This document shows positions 1-5,524 of a stretch of DNA of 5,882 bases, piece by piece. Source of the stretch: CAYPTI01 sp964413525 [NCBI: uncultured bacterium] (GTDB lineage Bacteria; T1Sed10-126); contig CAYPTI010000112.1 in NCBI GenBank assembly GCA_964413525.1, positions 1-5,882 on the forward strand. Reading direction: 5' to 3'. The notes below the pieces were generated by a model. The model made no database searches and was not told the DNA's origin. It was given only the letters and a program-made list of their open reading frames with translations. The position numbers were made by a program, and so were the translations under genes. Position 1 is the stretch's first letter, and each line of letters begins with the position of its first letter.

Positions 1-44
1 TCTGCTCGATTGGCCATGACGGGTCAGGGGGGTTGCTGTTCAGC

Positions 45-74
45 TTGACGCCCAAATAGGGACAAAGTTATGGT
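45..74 (+). promoter_or_regulatory. Candidate sigma70-like promoter for the binding-protein gene
   Basis: A TTGACG hexamer at 45-50 (5 of 6 matches to TTGACA) is followed after 18 bp by TATGGT at 69-74 (4 of 6 matches to TATAAT). Transcription would start around 80-85 and give a leader of about 45 bases before the ATG at 129. This is a consensus match only. The -10 box is weak, and nothing is known of upstream sequence beyond the window edge, so the true promoter could lie elsewhere. Confidence 0.35.
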
Positions 75-115
75 CTGCTGTATTTCAACGACATGATTTT
101 TTCACCATCCTCTTC

Positions 116-121
116 AGGAGG
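116..121 (+). promoter_or_regulatory. Strong Shine-Dalgarno site, sets the start at 129
   Basis: A perfect AGGAGG lies 7 bases before the ATG at 129. It decides the start against the in-frame ATG at 93. That earlier start would put 12 polar residues in front of the signal peptide and would leave this ribosome site inside the coding region. Confidence 0.85.
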
Positions 122-128
122 TCCTTCC

Positions 129-1397
129 ATGAATCGCTGGATCGTCGTACGTTTGTCTGCCGTATTTCTGGTTTCGATGATGGTCGGCCTGATGGTTGTC
201 CCGTCGGCCGAAGCGCAGGAAGAACCGATTAAGATTGGCATGATTACCCCGCTTACGAGTCCCCTGGCTCCGGGCGGTCGGGAGTATCGTGACGGAGCCC
301 AGATGTGGTTCGAGCAGCACGGCTGGGAAATCAACGGCCGTTCCGTCGAGCTTATTGTGGAAGATAACGCGGCCGACGCCGAGACGGCGCTAAACAAGGC
401 TCGCTCGCTGGTTCAACGGGATGACGTGGACATGATCCTCTCTCCCTTCCCGTCCCACACCACCCTGGCCATCCTCGACTACGCGGAAGAATCGGGTACG
501 CCGGTGCTTGGGGCCATGTGTCTGGCCGACAACGTGACCCAGCGGGAGATCAGTCCCAACTTCCTTCGTATTGCCCAGGCCACCGCCAGCCAGACCACCC
601 ATCCGCTGGGTGAATGGGCTGCGGAACAGGGGTACGAAAACGTGGTGACCCTCAGCGTGGACAACGTGTTCGGACACTCGATGACCGGGGGGTTCGTGAA
701 CACCTTCACCGACAACGGGGGCGAAGTCCTCGATCAAATGTGGCATCCGATCGGTGTCCCGGACTTCAGCAGTTTTCTTGCTCAGATTGCCAGCATGGAA
801 CCCGATTTGGTCCTCAAGACCGGGGTCGGAGGTCAGGACTCCGTGAAGTTCATCCGGCAGTGGAACGATTTCGGGTTAAAGGGTGAGATTCCGCTGGTGA
901 CCAACGTCACCACGGTCGAGCAGCCGGTGTTGCGACAGGTTGGTGAGAAAGCGGAAGGCATTCGTTCGTCGGGTCACTGGCTGGTGGGTCGTCAGGATCC
1001 CGCCACCCAGGACTTCGTCGAGGCCTGGAACGAGGAGCATGGTCAGCTTCCTTCCTGGTACGCGGCGGTTGGCTACACGGCCGCCAAATGGACCACCCTG
1101 GCGGTGCAGGACATTCCGGAGGATCAACTCTCCGAAACCCTGGAGGACGTAGACGCCCTGTTCGATCACTTCCGACAGGCCAGTCCCGAAAACTCACCCA
1201 TGGGTCCGATGAACCTCGACGAGTACGGGAACCCGATCATGAACGTCTACCTGCGGGAAGTGCAGCAGCGTTCCGACGGCCAGTGGTGGAACGCCCACGT
1301 TCGAACCTGGGAAGATGTCTCCCAGTTCTGGTCGTACGATCCGGACGACTACCTGGAACAACCCACCTACAGTCGCGATTATCAGGGCATCGAGTAA
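129..1397 (+). CDS. Periplasmic solute-binding protein of a HAAT (Liv-type) ABC importer
   Basis: The protein has 422 residues and is the secreted capture component of a branched-chain-amino-acid-type ABC transporter (periplasmic binding protein type 1, LivK/amide-binding family). Residues 1-29 form a Sec signal peptide: a basic N-terminus with R3 and R8, a hydrophobic core at about 9-24, then PSAEA before Q30. No cysteine follows the cleavage site, so it is a soluble periplasmic protein and not a lipoprotein. The mature part opens with the family hallmark IKIGMITPLTSP (34-45), then a GGREYRDGAQMW helix and an EDNAAD segment (78-83). The C-terminal tail with its SQFW and YSRDY segments is, from memory, common in proteobacterial members. 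Length is a little above the classic ~370 residues. The gene is monocistronic and faces the permease operon tail-to-tail, but it is the obvious partner. The ligand could be an amino acid, amide, urea-like compound or hydantoin-type solute; the sequence alone does not decide. Confidence 0.93.
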   Translation: MNRWIVVRLSAVFLVSMMVGLMVVPSAEAQEEPIKIGMITPLTSPLAPGGREYRDGAQMWFEQHGWEINGRSVELIVEDNAADAETALNKARSLVQRDDVDMILSPFPSHTTLAILDYAEESGTPVLGAMCLADNVTQREISPNFLRIAQATASQTTHPLGEWAAEQGYENVVTLSVDNVFGHSMTGGFVNTFTDNGGEVLDQMWHPIGVPDFSSFLAQIASMEPDLVLKTGVGGQDSVKFIRQWNDFGLKGEIPLVTNVTTVEQPVLRQVGEKAEGIRSSGHWLVGRQDPATQDFVEAWNEEHGQLPSWYAAVGYTAAKWTTLAVQDIPEDQLSETLEDVDALFDHFRQASPENSPMGPMNLDEYGNPIMNVYLREVQQRSDGQWWNAHVRTWEDVSQFWSYDPDDYLEQPTYSRDYQGIE

Positions 1398-1415
1398 CCT
1401 CGTTGCTGTAGAATT

Positions 1416-1450
1416 CCGTCCGGCCCTCCCGGGCGGGAGGGATTCGACGG
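1416..1450 (+). terminator. Stem-loop, probable terminator of the binding-protein gene
   Basis: A 7-bp stem CCCTCCC (1424-1430) / GGGAGGG (1435-1441) closes a GGGC loop. A second 5-bp helix, CCGTC (1416-1420) with GACGG (1446-1450), extends it across a small internal loop. It starts 18 bases after the stop codon. There is no clear U-tract afterwards (the next bases are GTCGTGTTTCGG), so it is not a textbook intrinsic terminator. It may act with Rho or protect the mRNA 3' end. Confidence 0.5.
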
Positions 1451-1509
1451 GTCGTGTTTCGGCCTAGTTAAGAAGCGAACTTCTCGCTCATTCCAGACCC
1501 GCTTACCAG

Positions 1510-1541
1510 CGGCCTCCGGGGCGATATCGCCCCGGAGGCCG
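1510..1541. terminator. Perfect 32-bp palindrome, probable bidirectional terminator hairpin
   Basis: The 16-base arm CGGCCTCCGGGGCGAT (1510-1525) is followed directly by its exact reverse complement (1526-1541), so the whole element is self-complementary and very GC-rich. In RNA it would fold into a stem of about 14 bp with a small ATAT-centred loop, in either direction. It lies between two convergent transcription units, where a shared terminator is expected. Neither side has a U-tract, so it could instead be a Rho-assisted roadblock, an mRNA-stabilising 3' hairpin or a protein-binding site. Confidence 0.6.
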
Positions 1542-1700
1542 GATTGGTTCAACTCCCCGTGGTTCCAGGTCGTGGGTACGATTCGGGACCGGGGGATGGT
1601 TTTCTGTTCGGTGAAATCACAACCGTACGGAGGCCGTCGTTTGTCAGAACCGTCGGGAGGGGAAGGGCATCGACCGTCCCGATCGGCATAATTTTCGGTT

Positions 1701-1777
1701 CGGTGTGGGGAGGCGGGTCGGTGGTCGGGTCGGCTCGGTGGGGTTCAATTCGGTCGGGGAACGGTCGGGTTCAATTC
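1701..1777 (-). terminator. C-rich, G-poor stretch in the operon transcript, possible Rho-loading (rut) region
   Basis: In the minus-strand transcript this segment follows the LivF-like stop codon by about 28 bases. Counting bases gives about 38 C and 14 G in 77 positions, with many CCGACC and CCGAACC units. A skewed C-over-G stretch of this length shortly after a stop codon is the usual signature of a Rho utilisation site. The base skew is seen; the role is inferred. No U-tract hairpin was found closer to the livF stop. Confidence 0.35.
1736..1777. repeat. Imperfect direct repeat, 26-bp period
   Basis: The 16-base unit CGGTGGGGTTCAATTC at 1736-1751 recurs with one mismatch at 1762-1777 (CGGTCGGGTTCAATTC). 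The core GGGTTCAATTC is identical in both copies and the period is 26 bp. The tract around it is built from loose GGTCGG/CGGTC units. It is probably a small non-coding duplication in the 3' spacer, with no associated gene. Confidence 0.6.
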
Positions 1778-1804
1778 CTGCTCGTTGCGATACGTCGTTT
1801 CGGC

Positions 1805-2527
1805 TCAAACTCCGATGAACTTTTGCTGAAGTTCCTCGTCGTCCCGGATCGGAGCCGGGTCGTCCTCGTAAACAATTTCACCCCGTTCCAAAATGTAGAC
1901 GTAATCGGCCACGTCGAGCGCCAGGCCCAGGTTTTGTTCGACGAGAAAGATCGACAGCCCGGTTTCCTTCAAGTGACCGATGTGCTCCTCGAGCTGGTCC
2001 ACGATCATGGGAGCCAGTCCTTCCGAGGGCTCGTCCATCAGCATCAGTACCGGGTTCGTCATCAGGGTTCGCCCGATGGCCAGCATCTGTTGTTCGCCTC
2101 CGCTGAGTTGATTCCCCCGGTTGGAGACCCGATCCCGAAGTTGGGGAAACAGCTCGAACACCCGTTCCAGGGTCCATTTTCTAGGAGGATTTTCCACGTC
2201 CTCGGGAGCGGACCGGTGAGCCAGGGTCAGGTTTTCCCGGACCGACAGCGAGGGAAAGATCCGCCGTCCCTGGGGCACGAGCCCGAGGCCCCGTTTCGCA
2301 ATGGAATGGGAAGGGGACCCGGTGATGTCCTCACCCCGGTACAGAACGGTCCCGTCGCGGACGGTGGGAGGGGTCATGTGCATAATGGAACGGATGAGGG
2401 TTGTTTTGCCCATGCCGTTCCGACCGAGCAGGGAGACGACCTGACCTTCCTGAATGGAAAGGTCCACCCCCTGAAGCACGTGGGAACTACCATAAAAGCT
2501 GTGCAGGTTGTTGACTTCAAGCAGCAT
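1805..2527 (-). CDS. livF: Liv-type ABC importer ATPase, LivF-like
   Basis: The protein has 240 residues and is one of the two cytoplasmic ATP-hydrolysing subunits that drive the importer. Visible motifs are Walker A GRNGMGKTT (35-43), Q-loop Q86 in VPQGR, ABC signature LSGGEQQ (141-147), Walker B VLMLMDEP (160-167) with catalytic E166, and SEGLAP D-loop region (168-173). The H-loop position reads LVEQN instead of a histidine, which is normal for LivF and separates it from LivG. The chosen ATG at 2527 gives the typical N-terminus [13 protein letters not shown] and has a weak GGGGAA site 7 bases upstream. A TTG nine codons earlier (2554) has an AGGAAG site 6 bases before it and cannot be excluded. 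The gene overlaps the livG 3' end by 11 bp, so translation is probably coupled. It is the last gene of the operon. Confidence 0.94.
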   Translation of the reverse strand: MLLEVNNLHSFYGSSHVLQGVDLSIQEGQVVSLLGRNGMGKTTLIRSIMHMTPPTVRDGTVLYRGEDITGSPSHSIAKRGLGLVPQGRRIFPSLSVRENLTLAHRSAPEDVENPPRKWTLERVFELFPQLRDRVSNRGNQLSGGEQQMLAIGRTLMTNPVLMLMDEPSEGLAPMIVDQLEEHIGHLKETGLSIFLVEQNLGLALDVADYVYILERGEIVYEDDPAPIRDDEELQQKFIGV

Positions 2528-3299
2528 GGTTGGATTCCCCGTCGGATTCGCCAAGATAGACTTCCTGAACCTCCGGATTGGCCCGGATTCCCTCCGGATC
2601 GTCTTCGGCGATGATCTGACCGTGGTGCATACAGGTCACGGAGTCCACCAGATCCAGCGCCAGATCAATGTCGTGCTCAATCAGAACGACGGTTAGTTCC
2701 TCCGGCAGATTTCCGATGAGTTCGAACATCTGAGCCCGTTCTTTGGGGGCCAGACCCGCCGCCGGTTCGTCCATCAGGAGGACCTCCGGATCTCCTGCCA
2801 GGCCGAAGGCAACCTCCAGTTGTCGTTTTTGACCGTGGGAGAGTTCGTCTACCGTGGACTGTTTATATTCCTCCAGGTGGACGCTCTCAAGAGCCCGATT
2901 GAGCCGCCGGACGACGTCCTCGTCACCTACCCCGTGTGAAAACAATGAAAATCGGGTTGACGAGACGCCCTGAGCGGCCAGCTGGACGTTTTTCTCCACC
3001 GTCAGGGCGGGAAACAGGTTGGAGACCTGGTAGGTTCGTCCCAGGCCGAGGGGGATCCGCCGGTGGGGAGGGAGGTTGGTGATGTCCTGTCCGGAAAGAC
3101 TGACTGTTCCCCCGGTCGGGCGCAATACCCCCGTGAGGAGGTTGAACAGGGTCGTTTTGCCGGCGCCGTTCGGTCCGATAATGGCCCGTCGTTCCCCGGC
3201 CTGAATCTGAAGGGACAGTTCATTGACCGCTTTCAGGGCGCCGAAGTGTTTGGATAAGTTCCGGGTTTCTAACATCGGTGTAGGTTGCTGATTTTCCAT
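2517..3299 (-). CDS. livG: Liv-type ABC importer ATPase, LivG-like
   Basis: The protein has 260 residues and is the second ATPase subunit, expected to pair with the LivF-like protein under the LivH-LivM channel. Motifs are Walker [10 protein letters not shown] (42-50), Q-loop in GRTYQ (87-91), signature LSHGQKR (153-159), Walker B VLLMDEP (173-179), AAGLAP (180-185), and the H-loop histidine H209 in VVLIEHD. LSHGQ and IEHD are characteristic of LivG. The linker around 111-130 is short and polar. The start is the ATG at 3299, with AAGGAG at 3309-3314. A TTG two codons earlier lies only 3 bases from that site and is unlikely. Unlike the other junctions, the gene is separated from livM by 111 bp, which contain a hairpin. 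Its last codons overlap the livF start. Confidence 0.94.
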   Translation of the reverse strand: MENQQPTPMLETRNLSKHFGALKAVNELSLQIQAGERRAIIGPNGAGKTTLFNLLTGVLRPTGGTVSLSGQDITNLPPHRRIPLGLGRTYQVSNLFPALTVEKNVQLAAQGVSSTRFSLFSHGVGDEDVVRRLNRALESVHLEEYKQSTVDELSHGQKRQLEVAFGLAGDPEVLLMDEPAAGLAPKERAQMFELIGNLPEELTVVLIEHDIDLALDLVDSVTCMHHGQIIAEDDPEGIRANPEVQEVYLGESDGESNHAA

Positions 3300-3308
3300 G
3301 GTCAAGCG

Positions 3309-3314
3309 CTCCTT
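3309..3314 (-). promoter_or_regulatory. Ribosome binding site of the LivG-like gene
   Basis: AAGGAG on the minus strand lies 9 bases before the ATG at 3299. It gives livG its own initiation signal, which fits its physical separation from livM, and it argues against the TTG at 3305. Confidence 0.7.
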
Positions 3315-3361
3315 CCCCGACCGAGAATGACAACCGGAGGGCTACCGGGTCGAGTATTATT

Positions 3362-3405
3362 GATCGTGGATCCCCCCGGCAAATGAGTTCCGTCGGGATC
3401 CGATC
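3362..3405 (-). other. Imperfect hairpin in the livM-livG spacer
   Basis: Read on the minus strand, GATCGGATCCC (3405-3395) can pair with GGGATC, a 2-base CA bulge, then CGATC (3374-3362). This gives 11 pairs around a loop of about 20 bases, starting 5 bases after the livM stop. The next bases are AATAATACT, not a U-tract. It could be an intra-operon processing or stability element, or a partial terminator that lowers ATPase expression relative to permease. Pairing is visible; the function is inferred. Confidence 0.4.
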
Positions 3406-3410
3406 TCTGC

Positions 3411-4334
3411 TTATTCCTCATCGCCGATGAAATCCTTCAGGACCCCCATGATTCCCTGCCGGGCGAACAGGACCGTAAGAACAAAAATGATCCCGAGGAC
3501 CAGCATCCAGCGGTCCGTGAACAGGCTTACGATGTTATGGGTGACGAGCACGACCGCCGATCCAATCAGGGAACCCCACAGCGTGCCGGCGCCCCCGACG
3601 ATCACCATCAGGAGGGCTTCGGCTGAGGTGATGAAGTCCATGGACCCCGGGCTGATAAATCCGTTGTACATCCCGAACAGAACCCCCGAGACGCTGGCGT
3701 AGATCCCGGAGAGAAAAAATCCGAGGAACTTATGCAGGGTTACGTTGTAGCCGAGAGCACTCATCCGTCCTTCCCGTTCCCGGATGCCCTGGAGGGTGAG
3801 CCCGAAGGGAGAATTTACGATCCTCTTCAGGGACCACAGAGCCAAAAGAACGATAACCAGTACCAGGTAGTAAAAGGTGATCTCAGAGGAGAGAACATCC
3901 GGTCGGTCGAGTCCCCGAATCCCGTTGGCTCCGCCGGTCACCGAGGTCCATCGATAGGCGATGCCCCAGACGATCATGCCCTCGGCCAGCGTGATCATAA
4001 TGAAGTAGATCCCGGTGGTTCGGATCGCCAGGAGTCCGAACAGCGCGCCGACCACGGCCCCGAACAGAAGTGCCGACACAATCGCGGTCGGGTAGGACCA
4101 GTCTGACCGAACCAGTAAGTAGGCCAGCATGTAGGTTGAGGAACCAAAGATTCCCGCGTGGCCCAGCGGAACCAGCCCGGTGTATCCGGTTAACAGATCG
4201 ATGCTCATGGCCAGGAGTCCGAATATGAGGATCTGGATGAACAGGGCGAGGTAGTAGGAACTGGACACCAGGGGAAGCAGAAGGGCGAGCCCAAGAAGGA
4301 CCGCTCCGCCGGCGAGCTTCGTGGTCCGGGTCAT
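3411..4334 (-). CDS. livM: Liv-type ABC importer permease, LivM-like
   Basis: This inner-membrane channel subunit has 307 residues and is expected to form a heterodimer with the LivH-like protein. It is mostly hydrophobic, with about eight to nine membrane segments (for example near 7-23, 28-48, 82-103, 108-127, 152-169, 203-222 and 277-291). Family markers include the LTGYTGLVPLGHAGIFG segment (48-64; LivM proteins usually have SLGHA, here PLGHA), TGGANGI (133-139), and the cytoplasmic coupling-loop (EAA-like) region GIREREGRMSALG (183-195) followed by K202. A GGAGTLWGSLIG motif lies at 247-258. The ATG at 4334 begins one base after the livH stop (arrangement TGACATG), and no strong ribosome site is visible, so initiation probably depends on coupling to livH. 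A TTG at 4349, five codons upstream, is a less likely alternative. Confidence 0.93.
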   Translation of the reverse strand: MTRTTKLAGGAVLLGLALLLPLVSSSYYLALFIQILIFGLLAMSIDLLTGYTGLVPLGHAGIFGSSTYMLAYLLVRSDWSYPTAIVSALLFGAVVGALFGLLAIRTTGIYFIMITLAEGMIVWGIAYRWTSVTGGANGIRGLDRPDVLSSEITFYYLVLVIVLLALWSLKRIVNSPFGLTLQGIREREGRMSALGYNVTLHKFLGFFLSGIYASVSGVLFGMYNGFISPGSMDFITSAEALLMVIVGGAGTLWGSLIGSAVVLVTHNIVSLFTDRWMLVLGIIFVLTVLFARQGIMGVLKDFIGDEE

Positions 4335-4335
4335 G

Positions 4336-5193
4336 TCAGGAACGTCCAAACAGACCCTGGGGCCAGAAGGCCAGGATCAGGACCATGGGCCCAAAGATGG
4401 TGAAGTAGGAAAGTTCCGGGAAGAAGGCCTTCCCGAAGATGTCCAGCAGCCCCACGAGCAGACTACCCACGACCGCTCCCTGGAGGCTTCCCATGCCGCC
4501 GATGGTGACCACCACGAGGGCATACAGAAGAATTTCCATATCGGCCCCCGGGTACAGGCTCAGGAACGCGCCGCCGAACACGCCGGCGAACCCCGCCAGG
4601 GCGGCACCGACGAAAAAGACCGCCGTGAACGCGAGGTTGACGTTAATTCCCAGCGCATCCACCAGCTCCCGGTCGTCCACCCCCGCCCGGATGATGGCGC
4701 CCATCCGTGTGTAGCGGTGGATAACAAACAGCAACAGGGCCATACCGATCGCCACGGCCACGAGAAACAGACGATACTTGGGAAACACGAGCCCGCCCAG
4801 CATGAGCGGTCCGGAGAGGTACTCCGGCGTGGGGACGGACAGCGGGTCGCCGCCCCATATGATCAGGCAGAGATCTCCGATCACGAAGGCGACCCCGATC
4901 GTGAGCAGAACTTCGGGCAGTTCCTCCCCTCGTACCCGAACGAACAGCGTGGAGTCCAACAGCAGACCGATCAGACCGATGCTCAGCCCGGCCCCCACGA
5001 TGGCCAGCCAGAAACTCCCGGTCCACCAGAGCACGCTGATTCCGATGTATCCCCCGAGCAGGTAGAATGCCCCGTGGGCTAGGTTAATGATCCGCATCAA
5101 GCCGAAGATAAGGGTAAACCCGCTGGCGAGCATGAACAGGAGGGACGCAAACGTCAGGCTGTTGAGCAGCTGAAGGACCCAGTACGTGTACAC
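4336..5193 (-). CDS. livH: Liv-type ABC importer permease, LivH-like
   Basis: This is the first gene of the minus-strand operon and encodes the second membrane channel subunit. With the GTG start at 5193 it has 285 residues, close to the usual LivH length. Markers are FGLMRIINLAHGAFYLLGGY (30-49, the LivH NLAHG signature), LPEVLLTIG (92-100), the coupling-loop region GAIIRAGVDDRELVDALGI (165-183), and TIGGMGSLQGAVVG (230-243). The C-terminus PQGLFGR is typical. About eight membrane segments are visible. The frame stays open to an ATG at 5280, which would add 29 polar residues. I prefer GTG at 5193 because AAGGA (5204-5208) sits 10 bases before it and the protein then starts just ahead of the first helix, as in homologues. 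The ATG at 5280 has only AGGA 12 bases away. The start is uncertain; the family assignment is not. Confidence 0.92.
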   Translation of the reverse strand: MYTYWVLQLLNSLTFASLLFMLASGFTLIFGLMRIINLAHGAFYLLGGYIGISVLWWTGSFWLAIVGAGLSIGLIGLLLDSTLFVRVRGEELPEVLLTIGVAFVIGDLCLIIWGGDPLSVPTPEYLSGPLMLGGLVFPKYRLFLVAVAIGMALLLFVIHRYTRMGAIIRAGVDDRELVDALGINVNLAFTAVFFVGAALAGFAGVFGGAFLSLYPGADMEILLYALVVVTIGGMGSLQGAVVGSLLVGLLDIFGKAFFPELSYFTIFGPMVLILAFWPQGLFGRS

Positions 5194-5203
5194 GATGTTT
5201 GCA

Positions 5204-5208
5204 TCCTT
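5204..5208 (-). promoter_or_regulatory. Candidate ribosome binding site for livH at GTG 5193
   Basis: AAGGA on the minus strand lies 10 bases upstream of the GTG at 5193. It supports the shorter LivH-like product. The spacing is at the long end of the normal range, so it does not settle the start alone. Confidence 0.4.
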
Positions 5209-5381
5209 GATAGAGGGTGACAGACTTTGCCGGGCGATCGGCGAACCGAGTGGACCGTAACGACCCGACGACCCTATCATTGGTCATCTGGATCCTAAAG
5301 CTGAAAAAGCGGGGTGGGAGTCACCCGGTCCGGTCGATTCGGGGACGAACACCGGGAAGCGGTGGTTGCCCCGCATCGTGG

Positions 5382-5410
5382 TTGTAAGGCCTCTAATCGA
5401 AGCTTATGTT
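5382..5410 (+). promoter_or_regulatory. Weak candidate promoter for the hydantoinase-like gene
   Basis: TTGTAA (5382-5387; 4 of 6) is followed after 17 bp by TATGTT (5405-5410; 4 of 6). The resulting leader would be about 105 bases. Matches of this quality arise often by chance, so this is only a candidate. Confidence 0.22.
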
Positions 5411-5510
5411 ATGGGGCTGTTATTTGAGTTCGGCGGGATCTGGAAACTGATTTTTGAATCGGCGCCACCCTACGGTTCCCGTCGCGGGTTGAATCCATCA
5501 CGGTTTGAAG

Positions 5511-5518
5511 AGAGGGGA
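5511..5518 (+). promoter_or_regulatory. Ribosome binding site of the hydantoinase-like gene
   Basis: The purine run AGAGGGGA contains GAGG and ends 6 bases before the ATG at 5525. It supports that start. Confidence 0.65.
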
Positions 5519-5524
5519 CTCCTC

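Larger units (their letters stand above)
1398..1804. other. Convergent gene-free spacer with several structured elements
   Basis: These 407 bases separate the stop of the binding-protein gene (+) from the stop of the LivF-like gene (-). I see no credible gene. The open frame that begins here on the plus strand continues antisense through livF and lacks a ribosome site. The spacer holds a stem-loop near 1416-1450, a perfect palindrome at 1510-1541, and a G-rich (plus strand) repeat tract at about 1701-1777. All three fit transcription termination from both sides. Confidence 0.7.
5194..5524. other. Divergent intergenic region between the importer operon and the hydantoinase-like gene
   Basis: About 330 bases (244 if livH begins at 5280) separate the two divergent starts, so promoters for both directions should be here. 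On the plus strand there is one weak promoter candidate at 5382-5410. I found no convincing promoter pair for the minus strand. Short repeats are present: GTGGTTG at 5362-5368 and 5378-5384, and TTGAATC at 5454-5460 and 5489-5495. There are also small inverted repeats, GGGTG/CACCC at 5312-5326 and CCCGGT/ACCGGG at 5324-5356. Any could be operator parts, but none is strong. No small gene is evident. Confidence 0.6.

Noticed and set aside
93-128. Upstream ATG at 93 as start of the binding protein
   Set aside because: It would bury the perfect AGGAGG inside the coding region and add 12 residues ahead of a normal signal peptide.
129-215. Lipoprotein signal on the binding protein
   Set aside because: No cysteine follows the hydrophobic core. 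The AEA-Q site fits signal peptidase I.
1701-1777. Canonical G-quadruplex
   Set aside because: G-runs of three or more are present, but the loops between them are 9-10 bases, beyond the usual limit. I keep it only as a side possibility.
1762-1783. tRNA T-arm-like sequence (CGGGTTCAATTCCTG)
   Set aside because: No D-arm, anticodon arm or acceptor stem can be built around it, and there is no CCA end. The GGGTTCAATTC core is simply part of the local direct repeat.
1544-2614. Long plus-strand open frame of 356 codons
   Set aside because: It runs antisense through the well-supported LivF-like gene, has no ribosome site, and its translation shows no domain. The openness follows from codon bias of the real gene.
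4321-5082. Plus-strand open frame of 253 codons opposite livH
   Set aside because: Its product is a low-complexity His/Gln/Glu/Pro-rich mirror of a membrane protein gene, and the opposite strand carries clear LivH motifs.
5473-5500. Second T-arm-like stretch (GGGTTGAATCC) as a possible tRNA or attachment-site remnant
   Set aside because: No cloverleaf fits, and no integrase or duplicated site is present in the window.
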